The notes under the pieces were generated by a model. The model saw only the letters and a list, made by a program, of their open reading frames with translations, searched no databases and had not been told where the DNA came from. This document shows, piece after piece, positions 57,117 to 64,000 of a stretch of 64,000 bases of DNA (its first letter is position 1; each line of letters starts with the position of its first letter). A program made the position numbers and the translations under genes. The DNA is from Lentzea aerocolonigenes (lineage in GTDB: Bacteria > Actinomycetota > Actinomycetes > Mycobacteriales > Pseudonocardiaceae). The DNA is taken from the NCBI RefSeq assembly GCF_000974445.1, contig NZ_BBOJ01000009.1:307568-371567 (forward strand). The letters run 5' to 3'.

Positions 57117-57938
57117 GTGGACGAGGGGGTTCTTTCCTGGCTGCTGGACTCGGATCCGGCGATTCGGTGGCAGGTGCTGCGCGATCTCCGCGACGCACCC
57201 GCGGCCGAGTGGGAGGCCGAGCGCGCCCGGATCGCCGTGGAGGGGTGGGGCGCTTCGTTGCTGTCCCATCGGGACGCGAGTGGTCGCTGGACACCGAAGC
57301 TGTACGGCGAGAAGTGGATTTCCACCACCTACGCGCTGTTGGAGTTGCGGCAGTACGGACTGCCCGGAGACGTCGTCCGTGACTCGTGCGCGTTGTTCCT
57401 GAGCGACGACGTCTGGCGCAAGGACATGTGCATCGCGGGGTTCGCGCTGACGTTGCTGCGCTGGGCATCGCTGCCGCACGACGAGGTGCTCGACTTCGTG
57501 CTGGCCGGTCAGCTCGCCGACGGCGGGTGGAACTGTGAGTCCGACCGGCACAGCTCGTTCCACACGACGATCAACGTGCTGGAGGGCATGCCGAGCGGTG
57601 ACGCGGCTGCGCGCGCACGTGAGTTTCTGCTCGTGCACAAGCTGTACCGGTCGCACCGCACGGGCAAGGTGGTGAAGCCGGAGTTCCTGCGTCCCGTGTT
57701 CCCGCCGCGTTGGCGGTATGACGTCTTGCGCGCGTTGGACCACTTCTGGTCAGTAGGCGAGCTACAGGACGAACGCCTGGAAGACGCGCTGACCGTGCTG
57801 CGGTCGAAACCGTGGAACGTGACGGCACCGCACCCCGGCAAGGTCTGGTTCGAACTGGAACCGCGTGGAGCCCCCAGCAGGTGGAACACGCTGCGCGCCC
57901 TGCGGGTGCTCAGAGCACGCAACGCCCGGTCTTGTTGA
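57117..57938 (+). CDS. Squalene-cyclase-like alpha/alpha-barrel protein
   Basis: 273 residues from GTG 57117. Terpenoid-cyclase/prenyltransferase-type toroid fold: VLSWLLDSDPAIRWQVLRDL, ISTTYALLELRQYGLPGD, GFALTLLRWASLPHDEVLDF, QLADGGWNCESDRHSSFHTT (a QW-like repeat), and the C-terminal PSRWNTLRALRVLRARN. No DxDD or other cyclase motif, so catalysis is doubtful. Function unknown. Confidence 0.75.
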   Translation: MDEGVLSWLLDSDPAIRWQVLRDLRDAPAAEWEAERARIAVEGWGASLLSHRDASGRWTPKLYGEKWISTTYALLELRQYGLPGDVVRDSCALFLSDDVWRKDMCIAGFALTLLRWASLPHDEVLDFVLAGQLADGGWNCESDRHSSFHTTINVLEGMPSGDAAARAREFLLVHKLYRSHRTGKVVKPEFLRPVFPPRWRYDVLRALDHFWSVGELQDERLEDALTVLRSKPWNVTAPHPGKVWFELEPRGAPSRWNTLRALRVLRARNARSC

Positions 57939-57939
57939 G

Positions 57940-57988
57940 CACGCGGGGCCCTTTCGTTCGCTCAGAGTGCACGAAAGCTCCCCGCGTG
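57940..57988. terminator. Bidirectional terminator
   Basis: CACGCGGGGCCCTTTCGT (57940-57957) faces ACGAAAGCTCCCCGCGTG (57971-57988); 16 of 18 pairs form around a 13-nt loop. It fills the gap between the convergent cyclase-like and Rieske genes. Confidence 0.75.
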
Positions 57989-57991
57989 CAC

Positions 57992-58951
57992 TCACGAAGC
58001 GGGGTAGAACTGCTCGTACCAGCGGCGTAGCGCCTTGATCCCGCGCTCGTGCTGGAGCAGCACCGGACGGGCCTGGTGGACCTTGTGGTCCCAGATGCGG
58101 ACCTCCTCCCGCACCTCGGCCAGAGCCTGCGTGCGGAAGACGAGCTTGAGCGCGGGCGCGAGGAACGGCAGCCCGGTCGGCTTGCGGACGTGGTAGAGCA
58201 TCCGCAGCTCGCTCGTGCGGTCGTCGATCGGCGTGGTGAGGGCGATGGCCGTCAGCGAGAGCATGCTGCCGAACACCCGCACCACCATGACGCCGGGCCC
58301 GTACATGAACACGTCGAAGGTGTTGTCGACCTCCCAGGCCAGCACCTTGCGTGCGAAGCGGCCGCGGACCTCGGCGAACGGCCCGTCCACGACGAGGTTC
58401 TGCACCGGCGGCTCGCTCTGCCCGTGGATGAAGTGGAAGTGGGACTCGTCGACGATGTTCTCGCGCATCTCCTGGATGTGGATGCGCGCGGTCTGGATGT
58501 CGTCGATCGGGCTCGCGAACTCCGCGGCCGTGGCCTCCGGGATCTCCGGCACCTCCCAGGTCGGGTCCGGCCCGACGTGCACGAAGATCAGCCCGCTGTG
58601 CTCTCTCACCTCGAACCCGCCGATCGACACCTTCGGCGGCCGGGCGGCGAACGGCGCGTGGGTGCACCGGCCGTCCGCGCCGAACCGCCAGCCGTGGAAC
58701 GGGCACTCGACCTCCCCGTTCACCACCTTCCCGCCGACGCCGAGGTGTGCGCCGTAGTGCGGGCAGTGGGCGTCGCGCACCGCGGGCCGTCCGTCGGGGC
58801 CGCGGAACGCGATGAGCGCCCGCCCGAAGTAGTGCAGGGGCACGACCTTCCCGCGAGGGAGCTGGACACTGCGCAGGACCGCGTACCAGCCGTGCGGCAC
58901 GAACGGCATCGGGTACTCATCAGCGCGTGGATCGCGGGGCAGGGTGGTCAT
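57992..58951 (-). CDS. Rieske non-heme iron oxygenase (KshA/sterol-desaturase type)
   Basis: 319 residues from ATG 58951; a GTG at 58972 would abut the operator. Rieske 2Fe-2S ligands are HCPHYGAHLG and CPFHGWRFG (about residues 61-85), and the mononuclear iron site is in NIVDESHFHFIHG (Asp, His, His, about 165). The length and the C-terminal domain resemble KshA and cholesterol 7-desaturase oxygenases. It needs an electron-transfer reductase, not seen nearby. A 21-bp palindrome lies just upstream. Confidence 0.88.
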   Translation of the reverse strand: MTTLPRDPRADEYPMPFVPHGWYAVLRSVQLPRGKVVPLHYFGRALIAFRGPDGRPAVRDAHCPHYGAHLGVGGKVVNGEVECPFHGWRFGADGRCTHAPFAARPPKVSIGGFEVREHSGLIFVHVGPDPTWEVPEIPEATAAEFASPIDDIQTARIHIQEMRENIVDESHFHFIHGQSEPPVQNLVVDGPFAEVRGRFARKVLAWEVDNTFDVFMYGPGVMVVRVFGSMLSLTAIALTTPIDDRTSELRMLYHVRKPTGLPFLAPALKLVFRTQALAEVREEVRIWDHKVHQARPVLLQHERGIKALRRWYEQFYPAS

Positions 58952-58977
58952 GTGGTCATCGATGCTGGACACGTCAA

Positions 58978-58998
58978 CGAGTTAACGTCGTTAACTCG
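58978..58998. promoter_or_regulatory. Palindromic operator upstream of the Rieske oxygenase
   Basis: CGAGTTAAC-GTC-GTTAACTCG is a perfect inverted repeat with 9-bp arms, 27 bp before the oxygenase ATG. The form is that of a TetR-family operator. No TetR gene is adjacent; the nearest is at 61664-62233. Confidence 0.65.
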
Positions 58999-59106
58999 AC
59001 AGGATCGACACCCGTCGGGAGGAAAGACGATCACCGCGCGCTGGGCTGAAACGCCCAGGGGCAACCACTGCCAACGGCCCCCGGCGCGTCAAATATGCTG
59101 GTGGGC

Positions 59107-59733
59107 ATGGTTGTCGCTGCCCCACCCGTCATCGGAGTGCTCGCCCTTCAGGGTGACGTCCAGGAGCACTTGGTCTCGCTGGCCAAGTGCGACGTCACCG
59201 CACGCCCCATCCGCCGTCCGGAGGAGCTCGACGAGCTGGACGGCATCGTCATCCCCGGCGGCGAGTCGACGACCATCAGCAAGCTGCTCGACAACTTCGA
59301 GCTGCTGGAGCCCCTGCGCGCGAAGATCAAGGCCGGCCTCCCCGCCTACGGGTCGTGCGCGGGCATGATCCTGCTGGCGAACAACGTCCTGGACGGCCGC
59401 GAGGACCAGCACCAGCTCGGTGGGCTCGACGTCACGGTCCGGCGCAACGCGTTCGGACGGCAGATCGACTCCTTCGAGACCGACCTCGATCTCGCGGGCG
59501 AGACCGTTCACGCCGTGTTCATCCGGGCACCCTGGGTGGAGGCGGTGGGCGGCGACGTCGAGGTGCTCGCTACGGTGCCTGTGACGGCTGAAGCGGGGGA
59601 CGCCGCCGGTAGGATCGTCGCGGTCAGGCAGGGCAACGTGCTGGCGACGGCGTTCCACCCGGAGCTCACGGGCGACGAGCGCGTTCACCGCCTGTTCGTT
59701 GACATGGTCCGAGGTTCGACGGAGGAGAAATGA
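59107..59733 (+). CDS. pdxT: Pyridoxal 5'-phosphate synthase glutaminase subunit PdxT
   Basis: 208 residues from ATG 59107 (an ATG 12 bp earlier is possible). Class I glutaminase: [40 protein letters not shown], catalytic Cys in [13 protein letters not shown], and His-Glu in [20 protein letters not shown]. It feeds ammonia to PdxS, encoded at 46551. It overlaps yebC by 4 bp. Confidence 0.96.
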   Translation: MVVAAPPVIGVLALQGDVQEHLVSLAKCDVTARPIRRPEELDELDGIVIPGGESTTISKLLDNFELLEPLRAKIKAGLPAYGSCAGMILLANNVLDGREDQHQLGGLDVTVRRNAFGRQIDSFETDLDLAGETVHAVFIRAPWVEAVGGDVEVLATVPVTAEAGDAAGRIVAVRQGNVLATAFHPELTGDERVHRLFVDMVRGSTEEK

Positions 59734-60479
59734 GCGGCCACTCAAAGTGGGCGACCACCAAGCACAAGAAGGCCGCTATTGACGCCAAGCGCGGCAAGCT
59801 CTTCGCGCGGCTGATCAAGAACATCGAGGTCGCGGCCCGCACCGGCGGCGGCGACCCCGACGGCAACCCGACGCTCTTCGACGCGATCCAGAAGGCCCGC
59901 AAGAACTCGGTCCCGCTGGACAACATCGAGCGCGCCCGCAAGCGCGGCGGCGGCGAGGAAGCCGGCGGCGCCGACTGGCAGACCATCATGTACGAGGGCT
60001 ACGGCCCGAACGGCGTCGCGGTGCTCATCGAGTGCCTCACCGACAACCGCAACCGCGCCGCCACCGAGGTCCGCACGGCCATGACCCGCAACGGCGGCTC
60101 GATGGCCGACCCCGGCTCGGTGTCGTACATGTTCAGCCGCAAGGGCGTCGTGATCGTGCCGAAGGCGGGCACGTCCGAGGACGACGTCATGCTGGCCGTG
60201 CTCGAGGCCGGTGCCGAGGAGGTCAACGACCTGGGAGAGGCCTTCGAGGTCGTCTCCGAGGCGGGCGACCTGATCCCGGTCCGCAAGGCTCTCCAGGAGG
60301 CCGGCATCGACTACGAGTCGGCCGAGTCGAGCTTCCTGCCGTCGGTCTCGGTGCAGCTCGAGGCCGAGGGTGCCAAGAAGATCTTCAAGTTGATCGACGC
60401 GCTGGAGGACTGCGACGACGTGCAGAACGTCTTCGCGAACTTCGACGTGTCGGACGAGGTCATGGCCGAGGTCGGCTGA
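59730..60479 (+). CDS. yebC: YebC/PmpR family protein
   Basis: 249 residues, ATG 59730. Signature start [20 protein letters not shown] and [20 protein letters not shown], then [20 protein letters not shown] and [20 protein letters not shown]. Widely conserved in translation of poly-proline tracts or as a transcriptional regulator. ATGA coupling to pdxT preserves the actinobacterial pdxT-yebC order. In many relatives ruvC follows, but here it does not. Confidence 0.96.
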   Translation: MSGHSKWATTKHKKAAIDAKRGKLFARLIKNIEVAARTGGGDPDGNPTLFDAIQKARKNSVPLDNIERARKRGGGEEAGGADWQTIMYEGYGPNGVAVLIECLTDNRNRAATEVRTAMTRNGGSMADPGSVSYMFSRKGVVIVPKAGTSEDDVMLAVLEAGAEEVNDLGEAFEVVSEAGDLIPVRKALQEAGIDYESAESSFLPSVSVQLEAEGAKKIFKLIDALEDCDDVQNVFANFDVSDEVMAEVG

Positions 60480-60494
60480 GACCAGCACGCGACG

Positions 60495-60523
60495 AACGCC
60501 GGTCCTGCGGGGCCGGCGTTTTT
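60495..60523 (+). terminator. yebC intrinsic terminator
   Basis: AACGCCGG (60495-60502) and CCGGCGTT (60513-60520) form a perfect stem with inner GC pairs and a 3' run of five T. It starts 16 bp after the yebC stop. Confidence 0.85.
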
Positions 60524-60649
60524 GCTTGCCCCTAGGGGATCTTCCCGGATGTTCCGGCGACTTCCCGGCCCTAGTCTCGCCTCTGGTGCCGACGCTTCCG
60601 CCAGGCCGGCCGTTCCCACCGCGAACCGCGCTGCCACGGAGGCCCTGCG

Positions 60650-61657
60650 ATGAAGGCGATCGTCCAGGACAGATACGGCTCTCACGAGACGCTCAGACTT
60701 GCCGAGGTCGACCGGCCGACGCCTGCGAACGGCGAGGTGCTGGTGCGGGTGTGCGCGGCCTCGGTCAACGCCGCCGACTGGCACATCATGCGGGGCGATC
60801 CCCGTCTGGCGAGGCTCGCGATGCCTGTCGCGTTCGGGTGGTCCGGTCCCAAGAAGAAGATCCGCGGCCGGGACTTCGCGGGCGTGGTCGAAGCGGTGGG
60901 TCCGGGAGTCACGCGGTTCCGGCCCGGTGACGAGGTGTTCGGCGACCTCGGCTTCTCCGACGGCGCGTTCGCCGAGTACGTGTGCGCTGGGGAAGACCTG
61001 GTGGCGGCCAAGCCCGCGGGCCTCACGTTCGAGCAGGCCGCGGCGATCCCGCTGGCGGGCAACACGGCGCTGACGGGCGTGCGCGACGTGGCAGAGGCGA
61101 AACCGGGACAGCGCTTCCTGGTCAACGGCGCGTCCGGCGGCGTCGGCACGTTCGCCGTGCAGCTCGCGAAGTCGTTCGGCGCGGAGGTCACCGCCGTCTG
61201 CAGCGCACGCAACGCCGACCTGGTCCGGTCCATCGGCGCCGACCACGTGATCGACTACGCCGTGGACGACTTCACCGCGAACGGCCGCCGCTACGACGTC
61301 GTGCTGGACCTGGTGGCGAACCGCTCGCTGGCCGACCTCCGGCGGGCGCTGACGCCCGACGGGACTCTCGTGCTGTCCGGTGGAGGCGTGTCCGACGGCG
61401 GCAGCCTCGTCGGGCCGATGGGCCTGACGATCGCCGGCGGGCTGATCTCCCGCTTCGTCCGCCACCGCGTGCGGCAGCTCAACGTGGCGCCGAGCGCGGC
61501 GAACCTGGAGACGCTGGCCGGACTCGCCGAGTCCGGCACCGTGGTCCCCGTGATCGACAGGACCTACCCGCTGCCCGAGGCGCCGGAGGCGATCCGGTAC
61601 CTCGAACTGGACCACGCACGGGCGAAGGTCGTCGTCACGGTCGAACACGCGGCCTAA
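60650..61657 (+). CDS. Quinone oxidoreductase-like NAD(P)H-dependent MDR protein
   Basis: 335 residues, ATG 60650. Zinc-free medium-chain dehydrogenase: MKAIVQDRYGSHETLRLAEV, RVCAASVNAADWHIMRGDP, GRDFAGVVEAVGPGVTRFRP, nucleotide site LVNGASGGVGTFAVQLAKSF, and VIDYAVDDFTANGRRYDVVL. Probably reduces quinones or enones with NADPH. It ends 6 bp from a convergent TetR gene, which may control the following SDR rather than this gene. Confidence 0.9.
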   Translation: MKAIVQDRYGSHETLRLAEVDRPTPANGEVLVRVCAASVNAADWHIMRGDPRLARLAMPVAFGWSGPKKKIRGRDFAGVVEAVGPGVTRFRPGDEVFGDLGFSDGAFAEYVCAGEDLVAAKPAGLTFEQAAAIPLAGNTALTGVRDVAEAKPGQRFLVNGASGGVGTFAVQLAKSFGAEVTAVCSARNADLVRSIGADHVIDYAVDDFTANGRRYDVVLDLVANRSLADLRRALTPDGTLVLSGGGVSDGGSLVGPMGLTIAGGLISRFVRHRVRQLNVAPSAANLETLAGLAESGTVVPVIDRTYPLPEAPEAIRYLELDHARAKVVVTVEHAA

Positions 61658-61663
61658 CGACTT

Positions 61664-62233
61664 CTACAGGCCGGGCCAGGCCAGCTTCAGGCGCGCGAAC
61701 GCCGCGGCCAGTGCGGCGGGCGGGTCGGGCTCGGTGCCCGCCAGGTCGGGGACCTCCAGGACGTAGCGGGCGAGCTGCCGCACCGAGAAGTCGTCGCTCC
61801 CGGTCTCCTCCGCGATCACCTGCGCGAGCGTGGTCTCGCAGCCCGTCCACAACGACCGCGCGTACGTGCGCAACGCAGGGGTGGCGACCACGAGGTCGGC
61901 GAGGCGCGTGTCCTGCCGGGTGGAGTCCGGGTCGAACGGGCCGCGCGTCGCCAGGAAGTCGTGCAGCGCCTGGAGGATCGTGACGCCCTCAGGACGTTCG
62001 CGCACCGCGGCGGTCAGCGACTGCTCCCGTTCGCTGCGGTCGCCCAGGACGAGCGCCTCCTTGCCGCCGGGGAAGTGCGCGAAGAGCGTCGACACCGCCG
62101 TGTCGGCTTCGTCGGCGATCTCGGCGACGGTGACCTGGTCGAACCCGCGTTCCAGGAACAACCGTCGAGCCGCGCCGGCCAGCGCTTCCCTGGTGGCGGC
62201 CTTCTTGCGTTCGCGGCGACCTGTCGGAGTCAT
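61664..62233 (-). CDS. TetR-family regulator
   Basis: 189 residues. N-terminal HTH: KAATREALAGAARRLFLERG, FDQVTVAEIADEADTAVSTL and FAHFPGGKEALV. The C-terminal part is a MftR/TetR_C-type ligand domain. It is divergent from an SDR gene over 35 bp that hold a CATA-N11-TATG pseudo-palindrome, so autoregulation and control of the SDR are likely. Confidence 0.9.
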   Translation of the reverse strand: MTPTGRRERKKAATREALAGAARRLFLERGFDQVTVAEIADEADTAVSTLFAHFPGGKEALVLGDRSEREQSLTAAVRERPEGVTILQALHDFLATRGPFDPDSTRQDTRLADLVVATPALRTYARSLWTGCETTLAQVIAEETGSDDFSVRQLARYVLEVPDLAGTEPDPPAALAAAFARLKLAWPGL

Positions 62234-62268
62234 ACCGAAATCATAGTCACTTCGATTATGGTGTGGCT

Positions 62269-63048
62269 ATGACTACACGCTGGAACGTTCACCGCCTGCC
62301 GCGCGCCGAGGGGAAGACCTTCCTGGTCACCGGTGCCAACGCGGGCATCGGCTACCACGTCGCCGAGCAGCTCGCGGGCACCGGCGCGACCATCGTGCTG
62401 GGGAGTCGGAACGCTGAGAAGGCCGACGCGGCGATGGCGTCCATCCGGTCCGTGGTGCCTGGTGCGCGCGTGCGGCACCTACAGCTGGACCTCGCCGACC
62501 TCGACTCGGTGAAGGCCGCCGCTCACGAGCTGGACAGCCTCGACGCGGTCGTCTGCAACGGCGGCGTCATGATCGACGACGCCGAGCTCATGTACGCCAC
62601 CAACCACCTCGGGCACTTCGCGCTGGTCGGCTGGCTGATGCCGCTGCTCGCGGGTGGGCGCGTCGTCACCACCGGCAGCCTCAGGGGCAAGAAGGTGAAG
62701 GCGGGGGACGACTACGCCAGGTCGAAGCAGGCGCAGATGCTGTTCGGGTTCGAGCTCGACCGGCGGCAGGGAGCCGTCACCAGCATCGTGAACCACCCCG
62801 GCGGCGCACTCGACTCGATCACGTTTCCCGCCTCCCTCCTGTTGCAGGGCAAGGACGCCGGCGCGTGGCCCGCCGTCAGGGCCGTCCTGGATCCGGACGT
62901 GCGCGGAGGCGAGATGGTGGGGCCGCGCGTGTTCGGGTTGCGCGGCGAGCCTCAGCTCGAGCCCGTGCGCAGTCAGCTGGCGGACGAGGCGCTCGCCGCC
63001 CGCGTGTGGGAGGAGAGCGTCGAACTCACTGGTGTCGAGCCAGTTTGA
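62269..63048 (+). CDS. Short-chain dehydrogenase/reductase
   Basis: 259 residues from ATG 62269 (a GTG lies 6 bp earlier). Coenzyme motif VTGANAGIGYHVAEQLAG (about 18-35), VVCNGG in place of the usual NNAG, and active-site YARSKQAQMLFGF (Y-x-x-x-K). Shorter middle part than classical retinol/WW-domain SDRs it resembles (YATNHLGHFALVGWLMPLL). Divergent from and probably controlled by the TetR gene. Its last 23 bp overlap the DUF397 gene on the other strand. Confidence 0.88.
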   Translation: MTTRWNVHRLPRAEGKTFLVTGANAGIGYHVAEQLAGTGATIVLGSRNAEKADAAMASIRSVVPGARVRHLQLDLADLDSVKAAAHELDSLDAVVCNGGVMIDDAELMYATNHLGHFALVGWLMPLLAGGRVVTTGSLRGKKVKAGDDYARSKQAQMLFGFELDRRQGAVTSIVNHPGGALDSITFPASLLLQGKDAGAWPAVRAVLDPDVRGGEMVGPRVFGLRGEPQLEPVRSQLADEALAARVWEESVELTGVEPV

Positions 63049-63184
63049 CGAACGCCGCCCAGGCTTCGCGGGAGACGGGCAGGTGGGTGGCGGGCGCCTT
63101 GCTGTCCCGGATGCCGACGCCGCGCCCGATCTCCACGCAGTCAGCACCGCTACCGCTGTAGCTGCTCTTGCGCCAGATGGTCAT
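63026..63184 (-). CDS. DUF397 small protein
   Basis: 52 residues from ATG 63184, with TTGGAGGG upstream. The DUF397 pattern is complete: WRKSSYSGSGADCVEIGRGV, GIRDSKAPATHLPVSREAW and AAFVKLA. DUF397 proteins act with XRE-DUF5753 regulators, often as anti-factors, and are usually encoded just downstream of them, overlapping. Here only the last codons of such a regulator precede it, because an intron interrupts the gene. Confidence 0.85.
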   Translation of the reverse strand: MTIWRKSSYSGSGADCVEIGRGVGIRDSKAPATHLPVSREAWAAFVKLARHQ

Positions 63185-63232
63185 CAGTGGCCCTCCAAGA
63201 TGCTGTCGATCACCGCCCTCGATTGTTCCTCA
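63184..63232 (-). pseudogene. C-terminal fragment of an XRE-DUF5753 gene interrupted by the group II intron
   Basis: In the frame that ends TGATG over the DUF397 start, the sequence reads EEQSRAVIDSILEGH and then stops, the expected tail of a DUF5753 regulator. Immediately beyond (63233 upward) the similarity ends, exactly where a GTGTG group II intron 5' motif begins on the plus strand. The missing part of the gene should lie beyond the right window edge. Confidence 0.45.
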
Positions 63233-64000
63233 GTGTGTCACGAACGCTGAAAGGGGTTTGACAGGTAGGAGAACTCTTTGAGGCGGTGCTGCGTAGAAGA
63301 TGAAGGTTGTTGGCCCTTCGGAGTCGCCCTACGGGGGGTGGCTTCAAACCGCCCACTGCTGCGTTAGCTGAAGACTGTCGTGGTGAGCGTGTGGGAAAAG
63401 GCATCCGTTGGAGGTGTCAGGTGGGGATCAGGAAGGCGTTGTGTCATAGCCTGCGAAGTGTCGAAACAATCGTGGTTGACATCAGAACCGGGGCGTTGAG
63501 GATAACCCGGGATGAGCCTGGCGGGTGCCCGTTTATTGGCCAGGTGGTGTCCGGCATGAAGGCGGCGCGAGCCTGATCTGCGGCTTCTGCGTGGAACGTG
63601 AGAAAGCGTGCCCCGACACCGCTGCCCAGGTTGAGGCAGCGAGAGGGAGCGCCTGGGGCGGCTGAAACCGCTCGGGTTGAGTACCGTCGCGGGGCGCGCT
63701 GGCGGACCGGTTCGTAGTAGCGAGGAAGCTCCTGCTTGATGCGGTGGGAGTGGAGCGAAGGGGCCGGGTCATTCGTGGCTGTTGTTCGTCCGATCAACCG
63801 GGCCGCGGCCCGGGAGGAGTTGTGTGGACCAGCTGAAATTGCCGGGCAAGTCGTTTGAGATTTCGAAGTGGGAAGTGCAGGAGGCGTGGGAGAAGGTCAG
63901 GGCCAATAAAGGAGCGCCGGGGGTGGACGGGCAGACGCTGGCGGAGTTCGAGAAGGATCTGAAAGGCAATCTGTACAAGATCTGGAACCGGATGTCGTCA
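63233..64000 (+). mobile_element. Group II intron, 5' part (truncated by window edge)
   Basis: A maturase frame begins at 63824 after about 590 nt of structured, non-coding sequence, the usual length of domains I-III. A GTGTG motif fitting the GUGYG 5' end lies at 63233 (another at 63389 is possible). The segment before the maturase (TTCGTAGTAGCGAGGAAGCT and TGGAGCGAAGGGGCC) resembles conserved parts of bacterial group II intron RNA. Its GC is lower than the flanks. The insertion is antisense to the interrupted XRE gene, which is tolerated only if the intron splices from the other strand or not at all. Confidence 0.75.
63824..64000 (+). CDS. ltrA: Group II intron reverse transcriptase/maturase, N-terminus (truncated by window edge)
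   Basis: 59 codons from GTG 63824 with GGAGGAG upstream, open to the window end. The start VDQLKLPGKSFEISKWEVQE followed by AWEKVRANKGAPGVDGQTLA is the RT0 region typical of LtrA-type maturases (KVxANKGAxGVDGxT). The remainder (RT1-7, domain X, endonuclease) lies outside. Confidence 0.9.
   Translation, partial: MDQLKLPGKSFEISKWEVQEAWEKVRANKGAPGVDGQTLAEFEKDLKGNLYKIWNRMSS

Noticed and set aside
63307..63797. Short frames within the segment before the maturase, including a Cys-Cys peptide near 63301
   Set aside because: They lie in the structured 5' part of a group II intron and have no ribosome sites; a RiPP precursor was considered and dropped.
1..64000. tRNA, rRNA, CRISPR arrays, insertion sequences with transposase, phage genes, large biosynthetic cluster
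   Set aside because: I looked for them and saw none; the acyl-CoA ligase, SDR and Rieske genes are scattered and do not form a biosynthetic cluster.

Overview
The window is high-GC actinobacterial chromosome, most likely from the Pseudonocardiales (Lentzea/Saccharothrix-like). The evidence is frequent GTG starts, many GTGA/ATGA coupled overlaps, a conservon (cvnABCD), XRE-DUF5753/DUF397 pairs and a mycobacterial-type gene order for phosphatidylinositol mannoside (PIM) and PLP synthesis. No rRNA, tRNA or CRISPR array was seen.

Layout. 0-3 kb: a 5'-truncated DUF5753 regulator and two divergent secreted propeller-like proteins. 3-6.8 kb: conservon cvnABCD. 6.7-9.9 kb: a beta-helix membrane protein, a 3-hydroxyacyl-CoA dehydrogenase and an epimerase. 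9.9-16.5 kb: a gamma-glutamylation pathway for an amine (APC permease, glutamine-synthetase-like ligase, C26 hydrolase, aldehyde dehydrogenase, SDR, FadR-type regulator), followed by an acyl-CoA ligase. 18.3-18.6 kb: a gene-free stretch made of three inverted repeats. 20.1-27.7 kb: thrS, HIT, pgsA, PIM acyltransferase, pimA and Nudix, with an XRE regulator and a long palindrome inserted between HIT and pgsA. 27.7-28.2 kb: a decayed NB-ARC/TPR gene. 29.6-34.3 kb: a hydantoin/dihydropyrimidine operon (NCS1 transporter, ureidopropionase-type amidohydrolase, dihydropyrimidinase, LLM flavin/F420 enzyme). 38.4-42.9 kb: a PucR regulator divergent from a class III aminotransferase and a methylmalonate-semialdehyde dehydrogenase, which would finish beta-amino acid breakdown. 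44-47.4 kb: an EF-G paralogue and pdxS. 47.5-51.4 kb: two tandem LppU-like proteins and a HelD/HelR helicase with a probable rifamycin-associated element. 52-57 kb: amino-acid handling (XRE-cupin/AzlCD, Lrp/methionine gamma-lyase-like enzyme, APC permease). 58-60.5 kb: a Rieske oxygenase, pdxT and yebC. 60.6-63 kb: a quinone oxidoreductase-like protein, TetR and SDR. The right edge holds DUF397 and the 5' part of a group II intron, apparently inserted antisense in an XRE gene.

Main discoveries. (1) Two 166-bp near-palindromes (18395-18560 and 23931-24096) share a conserved centre. Their stems differ by paired changes, and the mismatches become G-U wobbles in one consistent orientation, as expected of a structured RNA or palindromic repeat family. 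(2) A RAE-like 19-mer lies before the HelR-type helicase, overlapping a promoter that points into an immediate intrinsic terminator. (3) The gamma-glutamyl pathway has an alcohol-dehydrogenase-type SDR in place of an amine oxidase, pointing to ethanolamine or another amino alcohol. (4) The conserved thrS-pgsA-pimA / pdxS-pdxT-yebC block has been split by about 19 kb and about 12 kb of accessory DNA.
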